Shown here piece after piece: positions 35,210 to 44,138 of a DNA stretch of 64,000 nucleotides; within the stretch, counting starts at the first letter, position 1; every line of letters starts with the position of its first letter. This DNA comes from Lachnospiraceae bacterium NC2004 (lineage in GTDB: Bacteria; Bacillota; Clostridia; Lachnospirales; Lachnospiraceae). A program made the position numbers and the translations under genes. Where the stretch lies: contig JHXB01000013.1 in assembly GCA_000621905.1 (NCBI GenBank), positions 1 through 64,000 of the forward strand. The letters are read 5' to 3'. Under the pieces are notes generated by a model. It ran no database searches and was not told where the DNA came from. It worked only from the letters and a program-made list of their open reading frames with translations.

Positions 35210-38200
35210 TCAAAGCCCGAAGCCACCCTTTTTAACCTCTTTAGACTTCTTATTATTCTCATCTAAACTCTTTTTAAACTCCTCTCTCTTAGCCTGAGCA
35301 CTCAGAGTCTTAGCATGCTCTCCGCTAACGATACTAGCTGTTTCTTTAATCTGTTCCAAAAGCTTCTCCTCAGAAATCTTAAAATTCATTTTATCGATAG
35401 TCGGATTGAGTTTTCTTTCTAATTCTTCCTTTCCATCCTGATTTCTTAAAGCCTTGGTTACCTTGTACACAGGTTTAATTACTTTTAACTCAAGTGCGGC
35501 CCTATGTGCTGTTACATCAGTATCAGTTAACAGATTACCCGGTTTGCTCATATTAATATAAATCTGAGGTATATTAGCTTCAAATTCATTATATTCCTCG
35601 TTTTCAGCAAGCATTTGTTGCCTTGCATTAGACCTTACATTATCCAGTAACTCCATGCGTAAGATATCACGTGTGCACTCTTCCTTCTCATATTCAGAAA
35701 GATTCTTCTTATCTTTGACAGCTCTCTCAAGCTTTAACTTAGCATCAATTGCCTTATCCCTATATTCTTTAAGTCTTAGTGTATCCATGACATTTTCATA
35801 CTCATCACCAAGTTTCTCAATAACCTTATCATTTAACTCAGGATTCTTCTTCACGAAATCCATTAATCGTTTCAAAAGCTCTGTATTATTAGCAAAATCA
35901 TTGCTTGAGCTTCCGTAGATGTGCACACACACAGTACACTCACTATTAATCTCCTTAATACCGTTTGAAATCACCTTAGCCATTTCCTCAAGATCATTGG
36001 ATTTAAAGATATCATATGCCTTCTGCCTTGCAGGTACTAAAGTATAATCGTTAAACGATATCCCAATGTCAGCACGAGGGTTCTTGACAAAATAATCGTT
36101 GATGTACATTCCTCTCTTATATCTGATAGAATTCTCACGAGGAGCATCTTTAGTAGGATCATTAAAATCTTTGCAAGGATAAACCTTTTCAAAGTCTTTT
36201 GAGATAACATCAATATTATAAACAGCAGCTATTGCTACCAAAGCAAAATCATCATTAGATACCTCAGGTAAATCATAATGCTTACACTGTTTAGGGAAAT
36301 TATCAGGTGTAAATGTATTCCCTGCCGTATCACAGTGTTCAGGGATAAAGAACGGCTCTTTAGAGAAATAGTTCATAACATTAATCATACCAATCTCGTA
36401 ATCCCTTTTGTTATTTAGATTAAAAGCTAAATTATCAAGATGTACAACTCTAAATCCATTATCAGCCATTGTCTTACCATAATTATTATATTTTCGTCGT
36501 GCCTTAATATCACCTGAGACTTTTTTGGCAAATTTATCCAATGTATTAGCCGCTTCGTAACGAGTTCTTCCCATCCTAGAAGATGGTCCATCCCAATCAG
36601 CATCTTCAATATCGTATCCCGCTTCAACCTTCTTGGCATTCCGATATCCCCTGGCAGATGCTGCTAAATCTTTAAATAAATCCACCATCTCATCAGTCTC
36701 ATATATATCATAATCAGGATCTTTCAACTTGTTAATAACTTTATCTATGTTCTCCTTAAGTCCCTTCATATCTGCAGAATCCTTATGAAATCCTGCTCTA
36801 TGTCCGGTAGAAAGAAGTTTCTTGATTCTGCTAAGCTCTGAAAGATATTCTACACGATTCTTCTCTTGATATGTAACGTAGTTTACACTCGAGTTAAATT
36901 CCTTAACCTGAACGTCTGATTTAAAAACCGTACTGTGTTGTAAATCTCCCTTATCCTTATTCAGTCCATTGGTTTTCTTGATAAAAGGATCAAAAGCAGA
37001 CACAAGTTTCGCCTTCTGCGCAGCAGAAGTAAGCCGAGTGTTAACAAGGTTGTTATAAGCAATCTTAAACTGTTCTCGTTCTTTAGGTGTCCATATGTCC
37101 TTTTTGGCCTTCTCCTCAGCTGCCCTTAAAGTTTTATTACTTCCTTCAAGCGCATCCTTACCCTTCTTGATATAATTTTCATACTTAGCAATCTCCTTAT
37201 CTATATCCTTGATAGATTGGTCAGCATCTGCAATCTCGGTGCCTTTTTCCTTGGCTTCATCAATACTTTTTTGTATCTCTTCTTTTTTCTTCTTAGCGTC
37301 TTCTAACTTAGTATTAAACCCTTGAAGAGTCTCCTCGTTTGCTTCTACTTGTAATTTAGCTTTCTCAATATCATCCTCACACGATAATACACCTTTTCTA
37401 CGAAACTCGTCCATTTCATGTAAGAAATGCAAATCTTCCGGCGCCCATCCCATCTTCAGATATTTAAGTTCCTTATTAATCCTGGCAATGTGCGATTCAT
37501 ATCCTCGATCACCAATCCAGTCCATTTCATACTGGTTTTTATAGTTATAACCAAAAGGATATATTTGAACCAAGTCTTCTTTCTTATACTGAAGAATCTT
37601 ATCCCAATAACTCTTCTGCCTCTCAAGGTGGTCAATATACGCTTTCTTATACTCTTCCTCATCCGTCCTGGTAGCCTTACCACTCTTCTTAAGCTGATAG
37701 TATGGATATGTAACATTTTCAATAAAGCTCTGCCTATCTTCTATAATAAGCAAGAACTCCTTATGTTTCTCCATAAACTCCTCGTATCTGTCGATATCAT
37801 ATTCAAAAGTCACTTCACCCTTATCATCGACTTTACGAAATCTAGGAACAGGAAAATCGTTATAACGCGCTTTAAACGAATCGAATTGATAATCCATGCT
37901 CATATATTCTGAAAGATCCTCTCGAGTCGTATAAGAAAGAGTCTTCTTAGCAGCCGTTAACACTCGTCTCGCATATGAGCCTTCCTTATGACTGGCTATA
38001 GCCTGATTCACCAAAGTGTCAGTTTCTTTAAAAATTTCTACTACTTCCTCATTGATTTTTCGACCATTTAACGGATCTTTTTTAGTCTCTTCCTCTGTCT
38101 TAGGGTCAACAAAATCAAAATCAGGCAACCCATTGTAGTGATACGCAACATACTTACCTCTCCTACTTCGATAAGCACTAGCCTCTTGCGCAGTAGTAGA

Positions 38201-38410
38201 CATTTTATTTTGTAACTCTCCAATCTTATTCGATCCGACATTATAAAATAAATCATTTAGCGAAGCAAAAATAGCACCTGTGTTTAAACACATTAGTTTA
38301 GTCAACTTCATCCCGTCTCTATAAAGCGAGTCGGTATCATTCTTAACAAAGCCATCGCTCTTCTTAACATTAATTTCATCTAAGCTATTGTTTCTTTCTA
38401 ATTCTTTCAT
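35210..38410 (-). CDS. Very large helical protein of unknown function, 1066 aa
   Basis: Cytoplasmic, with no signal peptide. A coiled coil spans about 345-445 (KLEDAKKKKEEIQKSIDEAK pattern). A module at ~533-630 (HRAGFHKDSADMKGLKENI, then DLFKDLAASARGYRNAKK and GRTRYEAANTLDKF) and a region at ~700-860 (FALVAIAAVYN, EEMAKVISNGIKEINSE) resemble parts of the 802-aa protein at 28734. No catalytic motif is recognised. The start MKELER at 38410 has AGGAGG at nine bases; the ATG at 38419 is too close to it. The CotH-like gene begins 21 bp downstream and may be cotranscribed. Confidence 0.8.
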   Translation of the reverse strand: MKELERNNSLDEINVKKSDGFVKNDTDSLYRDGMKLTKLMCLNTGAIFASLNDLFYNVGSNKIGELQNKMSTTAQEASAYRSRRGKYVAYHYNGLPDFDFVDPKTEEETKKDPLNGRKINEEVVEIFKETDTLVNQAIASHKEGSYARRVLTAAKKTLSYTTREDLSEYMSMDYQFDSFKARYNDFPVPRFRKVDDKGEVTFEYDIDRYEEFMEKHKEFLLIIEDRQSFIENVTYPYYQLKKSGKATRTDEEEYKKAYIDHLERQKSYWDKILQYKKEDLVQIYPFGYNYKNQYEMDWIGDRGYESHIARINKELKYLKMGWAPEDLHFLHEMDEFRRKGVLSCEDDIEKAKLQVEANEETLQGFNTKLEDAKKKKEEIQKSIDEAKEKGTEIADADQSIKDIDKEIAKYENYIKKGKDALEGSNKTLRAAEEKAKKDIWTPKEREQFKIAYNNLVNTRLTSAAQKAKLVSAFDPFIKKTNGLNKDKGDLQHSTVFKSDVQVKEFNSSVNYVTYQEKNRVEYLSELSRIKKLLSTGHRAGFHKDSADMKGLKENIDKVINKLKDPDYDIYETDEMVDLFKDLAASARGYRNAKKVEAGYDIEDADWDGPSSRMGRTRYEAANTLDKFAKKVSGDIKARRKYNNYGKTMADNGFRVVHLDNLAFNLNNKRDYEIGMINVMNYFSKEPFFIPEHCDTAGNTFTPDNFPKQCKHYDLPEVSNDDFALVAIAAVYNIDVISKDFEKVYPCKDFNDPTKDAPRENSIRYKRGMYINDYFVKNPRADIGISFNDYTLVPARQKAYDIFKSNDLEEMAKVISNGIKEINSECTVCVHIYGSSSNDFANNTELLKRLMDFVKKNPELNDKVIEKLGDEYENVMDTLRLKEYRDKAIDAKLKLERAVKDKKNLSEYEKEECTRDILRMELLDNVRSNARQQMLAENEEYNEFEANIPQIYINMSKPGNLLTDTDVTAHRAALELKVIKPVYKVTKALRNQDGKEELERKLNPTIDKMNFKISEEKLLEQIKETASIVSGEHAKTLSAQAKREEFKKSLDENNKKSKEVKKGGFGL

Positions 38411-38714
38411 AATAATCATCCTCCTACCAAGAAACTACTGGTTGCATTATCTATATATATAACACAAATGATATAACAAATGTGTAACACAATTCTGTAT
38501 TATTATAAAAAACGGCCCTATATAAGAGCCGTTTTTATTAGCATATTAAGCACATTATCACTCAGAAGTCTTAGAATTGTTACTTGTACCGGTTGTACCA
38601 GAATTCTTTGCAACTATACTAAGCTCATTGGTCAATTATATAGTATAAAACTCACTTTTTCAATAGTGTACATGATATATACCAAAAAAGGACCGGAAAA
38701 ACCGATCCTCCATC
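38411..38714. other. Intergenic region with two hairpins and a gene-tail relic
   Basis: AAAAACGGC-N11-GCCGTTTTT (38508-38536) is a bidirectional terminator-like hairpin. On the minus strand 38558-38635 reads TNELSIVAKNSGTTGTSNN and ends KTSE then TGA without a start, a probable relic of a gene end. At 38683-38708 a G/C stem with a T-run terminates bioB. Confidence 0.55.
38683..38708 (-). terminator. Terminator of the bioY-bioB operon
   Basis: On the minus strand GGATCGG-N5-CCGGTCC (one mismatch) is followed by six T residues, just after the bioB stop. Confidence 0.75.
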
Positions 38715-39692
38715 TTATAAATTAACAATCTTCCTACCAAGATTAACAAGCATATCTCGGTCGCTCTTTATGGTCGAACCCGAAGTCGTAAGCATATTGC
38801 CTGTTATAGTCGCACTTGCTCCGCTTTCAAATGCAGCAAGTCCATTGCCACTGACAAGCTTCCTTCCCGCGCCAAGTCTGATATTCGACTCGGGATTAAT
38901 ATAGCGAAACATAGAAATCGTCCTGATAATCTCATCTTCACCAAGAGGCTTAAGTGTATCAAGCGGAGTTCCGGGAATTGGAATAAGCGAATTAATCGGA
39001 ATTGAAGCAACATTTAACTCCGACAAATCAAGAGCCATCTCTATCCTGTCATCCATTGACTCGCCCATACCGATAATGCCGCCTGAGCACACGCTGAGTC
39101 CTGCGGCTTGAGCTCTTCTTATGTTAGCAACTTTATCTTCAAATGTATGCGTGGTACAGATATACTTAAAATAGCTTCTTGAAGTCTCAATATTATTGTG
39201 ATAGCTTCTGACGCCCGCATCATAAAGTCTCTTAAACTGTTCATTCGTAAGGAACCCTAACGACGCACAAAGTGATATCTTAAGATCTTTATAAAGCCTC
39301 TTATATATCTCAATAATCTTCTCAAAGTCTTCTTTAGAAGGGCTGTGTCCCGATATTACGATTGCAAAACGGTTAACGCCTTCATTTTCATTGCTTTTAG
39401 CTTCCTGATAGATGGTATCATAATCCAAGAGAGGATATACATCGCAGGTAGTATGATGATGCGCAGACTGCGCGCAAAACTTACAGTTCTCACCGCAGTT
39501 GCCACTCTTACCGGCAATTATAGTGCAGAGGTCAACATTATCCCCCTTAAAATGCTTTCTTAATCTGTCCGCCCCCTGCTTCAGCGCATCTAAATCACAG
39601 TTCTTAAAAAAAGATAAATCTTCATTTCTCGTAAGTCTCTTACCTTCTATTATCTCATCGGCAAGCTTCAATAAATCAACAGTCTCACTCAT
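38715..39692 (-). CDS. bioB: Biotin synthase
   Basis: A 325-aa radical-SAM enzyme that inserts sulfur into dethiobiotin. The radical-SAM cysteines are in CGENCKFCAQSA (CxxxCxxC, near 66-73). SLCASLGFL, the YHNNIETSR segment and GGIIGMGE are typical BioB sequence and include substrate and cluster ligands. It follows bioY by 24 bp in an operon under a BirA operator. No bioA/D/F genes are near, so the cell may import dethiobiotin or biotin through BioY. Confidence 0.95.
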   Translation of the reverse strand: MSETVDLLKLADEIIEGKRLTRNEDLSFFKNCDLDALKQGADRLRKHFKGDNVDLCTIIAGKSGNCGENCKFCAQSAHHHTTCDVYPLLDYDTIYQEAKSNENEGVNRFAIVISGHSPSKEDFEKIIEIYKRLYKDLKISLCASLGFLTNEQFKRLYDAGVRSYHNNIETSRSYFKYICTTHTFEDKVANIRRAQAAGLSVCSGGIIGMGESMDDRIEMALDLSELNVASIPINSLIPIPGTPLDTLKPLGEDEIIRTISMFRYINPESNIRLGAGRKLVSGNGLAAFESGASATITGNMLTTSGSTIKSDRDMLVNLGRKIVNL

Positions 39693-39716
39693 AGTCCTTC
39701 CTCTTAAAACCTACAA

Positions 39717-40277
39717 TCACTCTTTAACCGGAATCAGATTGGCTTTATGTAAAGCTGTCTTAAGCCCACATCCAACAACTATACAAACTGCTATCTTAAC
39801 TATGTCAAATGGCAGAAACGGAATAACACAAAGCCCAAGCGACTCCTTTAATCCCATATGTGTAATCGCCATAAAATATATGGTTCCGAGCACATAACAT
39901 ACCGAAAGTCCAAGCACCATTCCTACTGCGTGTAAATACCATTTGCTGACAGGAAAACGCTCAATAAAGAAGCCGGATATTAAAGCCATAAATATAAACC
40001 CAACCAGGTATCCCCCTGTCGGCCCGACAATCTTCTGAAATCCACCCTCGAAATTAGAGAAGACAGGAAGTCCTACTGCCCCAAGAAGCAAGTAGACTAT
40101 ATATGCAATTGTGCCCTTCACCATTCCGAGCACATATACACACAAGAACACCGCAACGACTGTTAACGATATAGGAACAGGTCCGATTGGTATTGACAGC
40201 GGACCAAGGATGCAGCACACAGCTGCCATAAGACCGCACATAGTTATAGTTTTGGTAGACATTTTCTTAGAATCCAT
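39717..40277 (-). CDS. bioY: Biotin transporter BioY
   Basis: A 186-aa membrane S-component of the ECF type with six hydrophobic segments. GPLSIPIGPVPISLT near the start, the GAVGLPVFSNFEGG region and GPTGGYLVGF are BioY signatures. It captures biotin and works with a shared ECF ATPase module encoded elsewhere. It is the first gene after the BirA-type operator. Confidence 0.95.
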   Translation of the reverse strand: MDSKKMSTKTITMCGLMAAVCCILGPLSIPIGPVPISLTVVAVFLCVYVLGMVKGTIAYIVYLLLGAVGLPVFSNFEGGFQKIVGPTGGYLVGFIFMALISGFFIERFPVSKWYLHAVGMVLGLSVCYVLGTIYFMAITHMGLKESLGLCVIPFLPFDIVKIAVCIVVGCGLKTALHKANLIPVKE

Positions 40278-40315
40278 GATAATCCTCCATTGCGTAAAAT
40301 ATTAAGCCAATGGAG

Positions 40316-40370
40316 ATTATAATACTACAAAAAACAATTGTCAACCCGTTTTGATTAACAGGTTGACAAT
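40316..40370 (-). promoter_or_regulatory. bioY promoter with BirA operator
   Basis: On the minus strand TTGACA (40339-40344), 17 nt and TATAAT (40316-40321) form an ideal promoter. The perfect inverted repeat ATTGTCAACC-N14-GGTTGACAAT (40337-40370) overlaps the -35 and matches the Firmicute BirA operator form. Biotin-loaded BirA would repress bioYB here. The upstream half extends into the last codons of the amidase gene. Confidence 0.9.
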
Positions 40371-41827
40371 CTATCATACGCCTTCTCGTAACTCCATGGT
40401 GCAATCTCCTCAAATGCGTGCGCCACAGCCAAAACATCCTCATCCTTATACTTACGTCCGATAATCTGCATACCGACAGGAAGCCCTTCTTTAGTAACCC
40501 CTGCAGGAACCGAAGCAGCAGGGCTCCCGGTAAAATTCGCCATAAATGTCTCGCAGAACCCTATAAGCTGCTCAACTTCGACCCCATTAACCTCACTCGG
40601 TCCCTTGGTGTTGCAATCATCAGCATTCTTAACCGGAGGACATATTGTAACAGGCGACAATATGATTTGATACTCATCTAATATATTCTGAAGCTCATCA
40701 TACATCTCGGTTCTCAGCTCATTAAAATATCTGTAGTCAAGAATGCCAGACTTTAGCGCCATATCATTCCAATATATAAACTCATCCGGAAGCTCATCTT
40801 TATGGTCTTTTAGGAGATCAAGACCTTCTTTCTTCCAAAGCTCCATATCAATTGCAGTATCAACAGATATGCTTCTGCACCAGAGTTTTGCGTAATCATT
40901 AAATGAATGCTTAAAATCAAAATGCACATAGTCAACATTGGCACCGGCCGACTCTAATAAATGCGCCGCACTCTCGACTATATTTGCCACCTCTTTGTCA
41001 ACCGGGAACATATCAAAATCTAAAGTTAGAGCAATATTCCAGCCTTTTATAGGCATTTTCATAAGCTCCCTAAAACTCCTAAATCCATGATTAACACTTA
41101 ACGGGTCTCTTGCGTCATATCTTGCCATATATTCAAGCATAAGAGCACTATCCTCAACAGTTCTTGTAATCGCACCGTTGAAGCAGTAAGGATGTGTCGC
41201 CGTCCAACCGTCAGGTCTACATACGCTAGGAATAGTACCGACCGATGCCTTAAACCCAAAACACGAACACCACGCAGAAGGTATACGAATTGAACCGCCT
41301 CCATCGGAGCCTTCCGCAATCGGAAGCATACCATCAGCAACAGCAGCTGCCGAACCACCTGACGACCCGCCTGAATTATACGCGACATTAAAAGGATTCG
41401 CTGTAGGTCCATAAAGCTTATTATCACACGTTCCTCTGAATGCAAATGCAGGTGCATTGGTCTTACCTATTGCAATTGCACCCGCTGCCCTAGCTGCCTT
41501 ATAAAACTCAGAATCAATGTCATCCTCTCTGATAAGAGACTTAACTCCGCCGTGAGAATTAGTCCATCCTCTCTTAGACGGAAGGAAATCTTTAAGTCCT
41601 ACAGGCACTCCGGCTAAAGGGCCGACATTCTCTCCTTTAGCAATTCTCTCCTCTAACAGTTTCGCCTCATTCAAGGCATCCTCTATCTTTAAATAAGTAA
41701 AAGCATTGAGACTTGGATTACGCTCCTTGATACGTTTTTCAAAATAATGTACTATCTCAGTAGGAGTTAGGTTACCACTATTAACTTCTTTGCCAAGTTC
41801 AATGCCTGATAAATATTCCAATTTCAT
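40355..41827 (-). CDS. Amidase-signature family enzyme
   Basis: A 490-aa amidase with the Ser-cisSer-Lys triad: Lys in VGLKDF (near 79), Ser in YNSGGSSGGSAAAVA (near 152-156) and Ser in EGSDGGGSIRIPSAW (near 178). Substrates could be an acyl amide or a small carboxamide. It is not part of a gatCAB cluster, so a tRNA amidotransferase role is unlikely. Its stop lies inside the bioY operator region. Confidence 0.9.
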   Translation of the reverse strand: MKLEYLSGIELGKEVNSGNLTPTEIVHYFEKRIKERNPSLNAFTYLKIEDALNEAKLLEERIAKGENVGPLAGVPVGLKDFLPSKRGWTNSHGGVKSLIREDDIDSEFYKAARAAGAIAIGKTNAPAFAFRGTCDNKLYGPTANPFNVAYNSGGSSGGSAAAVADGMLPIAEGSDGGGSIRIPSAWCSCFGFKASVGTIPSVCRPDGWTATHPYCFNGAITRTVEDSALMLEYMARYDARDPLSVNHGFRSFRELMKMPIKGWNIALTLDFDMFPVDKEVANIVESAAHLLESAGANVDYVHFDFKHSFNDYAKLWCRSISVDTAIDMELWKKEGLDLLKDHKDELPDEFIYWNDMALKSGILDYRYFNELRTEMYDELQNILDEYQIILSPVTICPPVKNADDCNTKGPSEVNGVEVEQLIGFCETFMANFTGSPAASVPAGVTKEGLPVGMQIIGRKYKDEDVLAVAHAFEEIAPWSYEKAYDRLSTC

Positions 41828-41878
41828 AATTATATTCCTTTACATATTATTAGGGGAGAACAATGTTCTCCCCTACGA

Positions 41879-42619
41879 TTATGCCGCATTCACATATGCT
41901 AAGTACTCCTTGCCAACGCCCTCTTCTTCCCAATCCTTTGAGACACGATATCCAACCGGCGAGAAGACCGCCTCTAAAGCCAACTCAATAAACATTGAAG
42001 TCGTTGAGCATATAAGCACCTGTGTCATATTCCATCCAAAGAACACATGCGAAACCAAAAGTGAGAACACGAAATTGTCAACCCACTGACCTACTGCAGT
42101 TGAAGAAAAGCTTCTTAACGCAAATCCTAAATATCCACCCTTGTCGCTCATCTTACCGATTCCAACATTCACTATAGAGTTAACCAGTGAAGATAACACC
42201 ATGGCAATAGCAGAACCCAATACCACATACCATGTTCCGCCAAATGTTGCATTTAAGCCGGAATTAATATACTCCGCTGTACCGGCATCCGGTGCCGAAA
42301 AATAAGCAGCCCAATGTCCCGGAGTCACAGAAAGAAGCTTAAATATAACAACAGTAACAACATTAACAAACATAGCAAGCAAGGAAATCTTGATAGATGC
42401 TTTAGCTCCGAATCTCTTACAAATACAGTCCATGCATAAGAAAGATATCCACGATAAAGCCAGACCACTGTTGATGCAGAAGTACTCTGAACGATATAGC
42501 TCCTTATTAGCCATAAGGTTCATACACACAACAGACAAAATAAAAATAGAAATGACCATAGAAGGTACATTCTTAAGAAGGATCTTGTAATCCTCCCATT
42601 CACGTTTAATGATATTCAT
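41879..42619 (-). CDS. VUT/YhhQ-family transporter, probable queuosine-precursor uptake
   Basis: A 246-aa membrane protein with about six hydrophobic segments and the VUT-family pattern (DCICKRFGAKASIKIS, NVVTVVIF, VNVGIGKMSDKGGYLGFALRSFSSTAVGQWVDN). Family members (COG1738) import queuosine precursors. The leader contains a possible preQ1-I riboswitch, which supports that role. The ATG has AAAGGAG upstream. Confidence 0.8.
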   Translation of the reverse strand: MNIIKREWEDYKILLKNVPSMVISIFILSVVCMNLMANKELYRSEYFCINSGLALSWISFLCMDCICKRFGAKASIKISLLAMFVNVVTVVIFKLLSVTPGHWAAYFSAPDAGTAEYINSGLNATFGGTWYVVLGSAIAMVLSSLVNSIVNVGIGKMSDKGGYLGFALRSFSSTAVGQWVDNFVFSLLVSHVFFGWNMTQVLICSTTSMFIELALEAVFSPVGYRVSKDWEEEGVGKEYLAYVNAA

Positions 42620-42627
42620 AATAATTC

Positions 42628-42678
42628 TCCTTTGGTTTTAATATTTTACAAGCAGGATATCGGACCCGAACTGCTTGG
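42628..42678 (-). promoter_or_regulatory. Candidate preQ1-I-type riboswitch
   Basis: On the minus strand a stem AAGCAG / CTGCTT encloses a loop starting TTCGGGT, followed by an A-rich tail ending AAAACCAAAGGAG at the ribosome binding site. This matches the layout of preQ1-I aptamers: P1, a UUC in the loop, and an A-rich tail pairing back to the loop, here GGT with ACC. The sequence deviates from the common consensus. Confidence 0.45.
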
Positions 42679-42697
42679 CACCGTTACGCGCGTTACG

Positions 42698-42726
42698 ATT
42701 ATATTGTAAAATGATTAAAAAATCAA
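42698..42726 (-). promoter_or_regulatory. Promoter of the VUT transporter gene
   Basis: On the minus strand TTGATT (42721-42726), 17 nt and TATAAT (42698-42703), giving a leader of about 70 nt that contains the candidate riboswitch. Confidence 0.7.
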
Positions 42727-42766
42727 GTGATTTTTGCATTTTCTTTAGTGCAATATAGTAGCATTC

Positions 42767-42795
42767 TTTACATTTGATAGGATTTCTTATATAAT
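42767..42795 (+). promoter_or_regulatory. Promoter of isocitrate dehydrogenase
   Basis: TTTACA (42767-42772), a 17-nt spacer and TATAAT (42790-42795), 30 bp before the gene. Confidence 0.75.
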
Positions 42796-42825
42796 GGTGG
42801 CAAATTCTTTGTTTAGGAGGCTATT

Positions 42826-44031
42826 ATGAGCAAGATTACCATGACTACGCCGTTAGTCGAGATGGACGGCGACGAGATGACCAGAATTCTCTGGCAGTTT
42901 ATCAAGGACGATTTGATTCTTCCTTATGTTGACCTTAAGACCGAGTACTACGATTTGGGACTCAAGTACAGAAATGAAACCGACGACCAGGTTACAATCG
43001 ATTCAGCTAATGCTACCAAGAAGTACGGAGTAGCTGTTAAGTGTGCAACTATCACACCTAACGCTGCAAGAATGGATGAGTACAACTTAAAGCAGATGTG
43101 GAAGAGCCCTAACGGAACAATAAGAGCAATGCTTGACGGTACAGTATTTAGAGCACCTATCGTTGTTAAGGGTATTGAGCCTTGTGTCAAGAACTGGGAG
43201 AAGCCTATCACTTTAGCTCGTCACGCTTATGGTGATGTATATAAGAACACAGAGATCAAGGTTCCTGGTGCAGGCAAGGCAGAGCTTGTTTATACTGCAG
43301 CTGATGGAACAGAGACCAGAGAGCTTATTCATGAATTTGACGGACCTGGTATCATCCAGGGTATCCATAACACCGAGAAGTCTATCGAGAGCTTCGCAAG
43401 AGCTTGCTTCAACTATGCTATCGATACCAAGCAGGATATCTGGTTTGCAACCAAAGATACCATTTCTAAGAAGTACGATCACACTTTCAAAGATATCATG
43501 CAGGATATCTACGATAAGGAATATGATGCCAAGTTCAAAGAATTAGGCATCGAGTATTTCTACACATTGATTGATGATGCAGTTGCTCGTGTTATGAAAG
43601 CAAAAGGCGGATTCATCTGGGCTTGTAAGAACTACGACGGAGATGTAATGAGTGATATGGTTTCTTCTGCATTCGGTTCACTCGCTATGATGACTTCAGT
43701 TCTTGTAAGTCCTGACGGCAACTACGAGTACGAAGCTGCTCACGGAACTGTAATGAGACATTACTACAAGCATTTGAAAGGTGAAGAGACATCTACCAAC
43801 TCTGTAGCAACAATCTTCGCTTGGACCGGAGCATTAAGAAAGAGAGGCGAGCTTGATAACCTCCCTGACCTTATGGCATTTGCTGACAAGTTAGAGAAGG
43901 CAACTCTTAAGACTATCGAGGACGGCAAGATGACCAAGGATCTCGCACTCATAACCTCACTCGACAATGTGACTGTTCTTAACAGCAGAGATTTTATAAA
44001 AGCTATAAAAGAGACTTTAGATAATATGTAA
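42826..44031 (+). CDS. icd: NADP-dependent isocitrate dehydrogenase (homodimeric type)
   Basis: A 401-aa enzyme of the eukaryote-like NADP-IDH subfamily that oxidises isocitrate to 2-oxoglutarate. Landmarks are [13 protein letters not shown] (11-23), [19 protein letters not shown] (isocitrate binding), [26 protein letters not shown] (metal binding) and [11 protein letters not shown] (NADP specificity region). The neighbouring malic enzyme and this gene both supply reducing power. An AGGAGG site and a good promoter precede it; a hairpin terminator follows. Confidence 0.95.
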   Translation: MSKITMTTPLVEMDGDEMTRILWQFIKDDLILPYVDLKTEYYDLGLKYRNETDDQVTIDSANATKKYGVAVKCATITPNAARMDEYNLKQMWKSPNGTIRAMLDGTVFRAPIVVKGIEPCVKNWEKPITLARHAYGDVYKNTEIKVPGAGKAELVYTAADGTETRELIHEFDGPGIIQGIHNTEKSIESFARACFNYAIDTKQDIWFATKDTISKKYDHTFKDIMQDIYDKEYDAKFKELGIEYFYTLIDDAVARVMKAKGGFIWACKNYDGDVMSDMVSSAFGSLAMMTSVLVSPDGNYEYEAAHGTVMRHYYKHLKGEETSTNSVATIFAWTGALRKRGELDNLPDLMAFADKLEKATLKTIEDGKMTKDLALITSLDNVTVLNSRDFIKAIKETLDNM

Positions 44032-44041
44032 TATACTAAAT

Positions 44042-44068
44042 TCCTCCGGCATGTGCTGGAGGATTTGT
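44042..44068 (+). terminator. Terminator of isocitrate dehydrogenase
   Basis: TCCTCCGGCA / TGCTGGAGGA hairpin followed by TTTGTTATTT. The near-identical hairpin at 49636-49663 shows a shared terminator sequence in this genome. Confidence 0.75.
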
Positions 44069-44138
44069 TATTTATTACTCCACATTAGCATTAGGTACCA
44101 TGGGAAGTTATGAGAGTGAAACCAAATAGCCGTCCCAG

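Noticed and set aside
37427-37912. Plus-strand 161-codon open frame inside the 1066-aa protein gene
   Set aside because: Antisense shadow with a hydrophobic, low-quality sequence.
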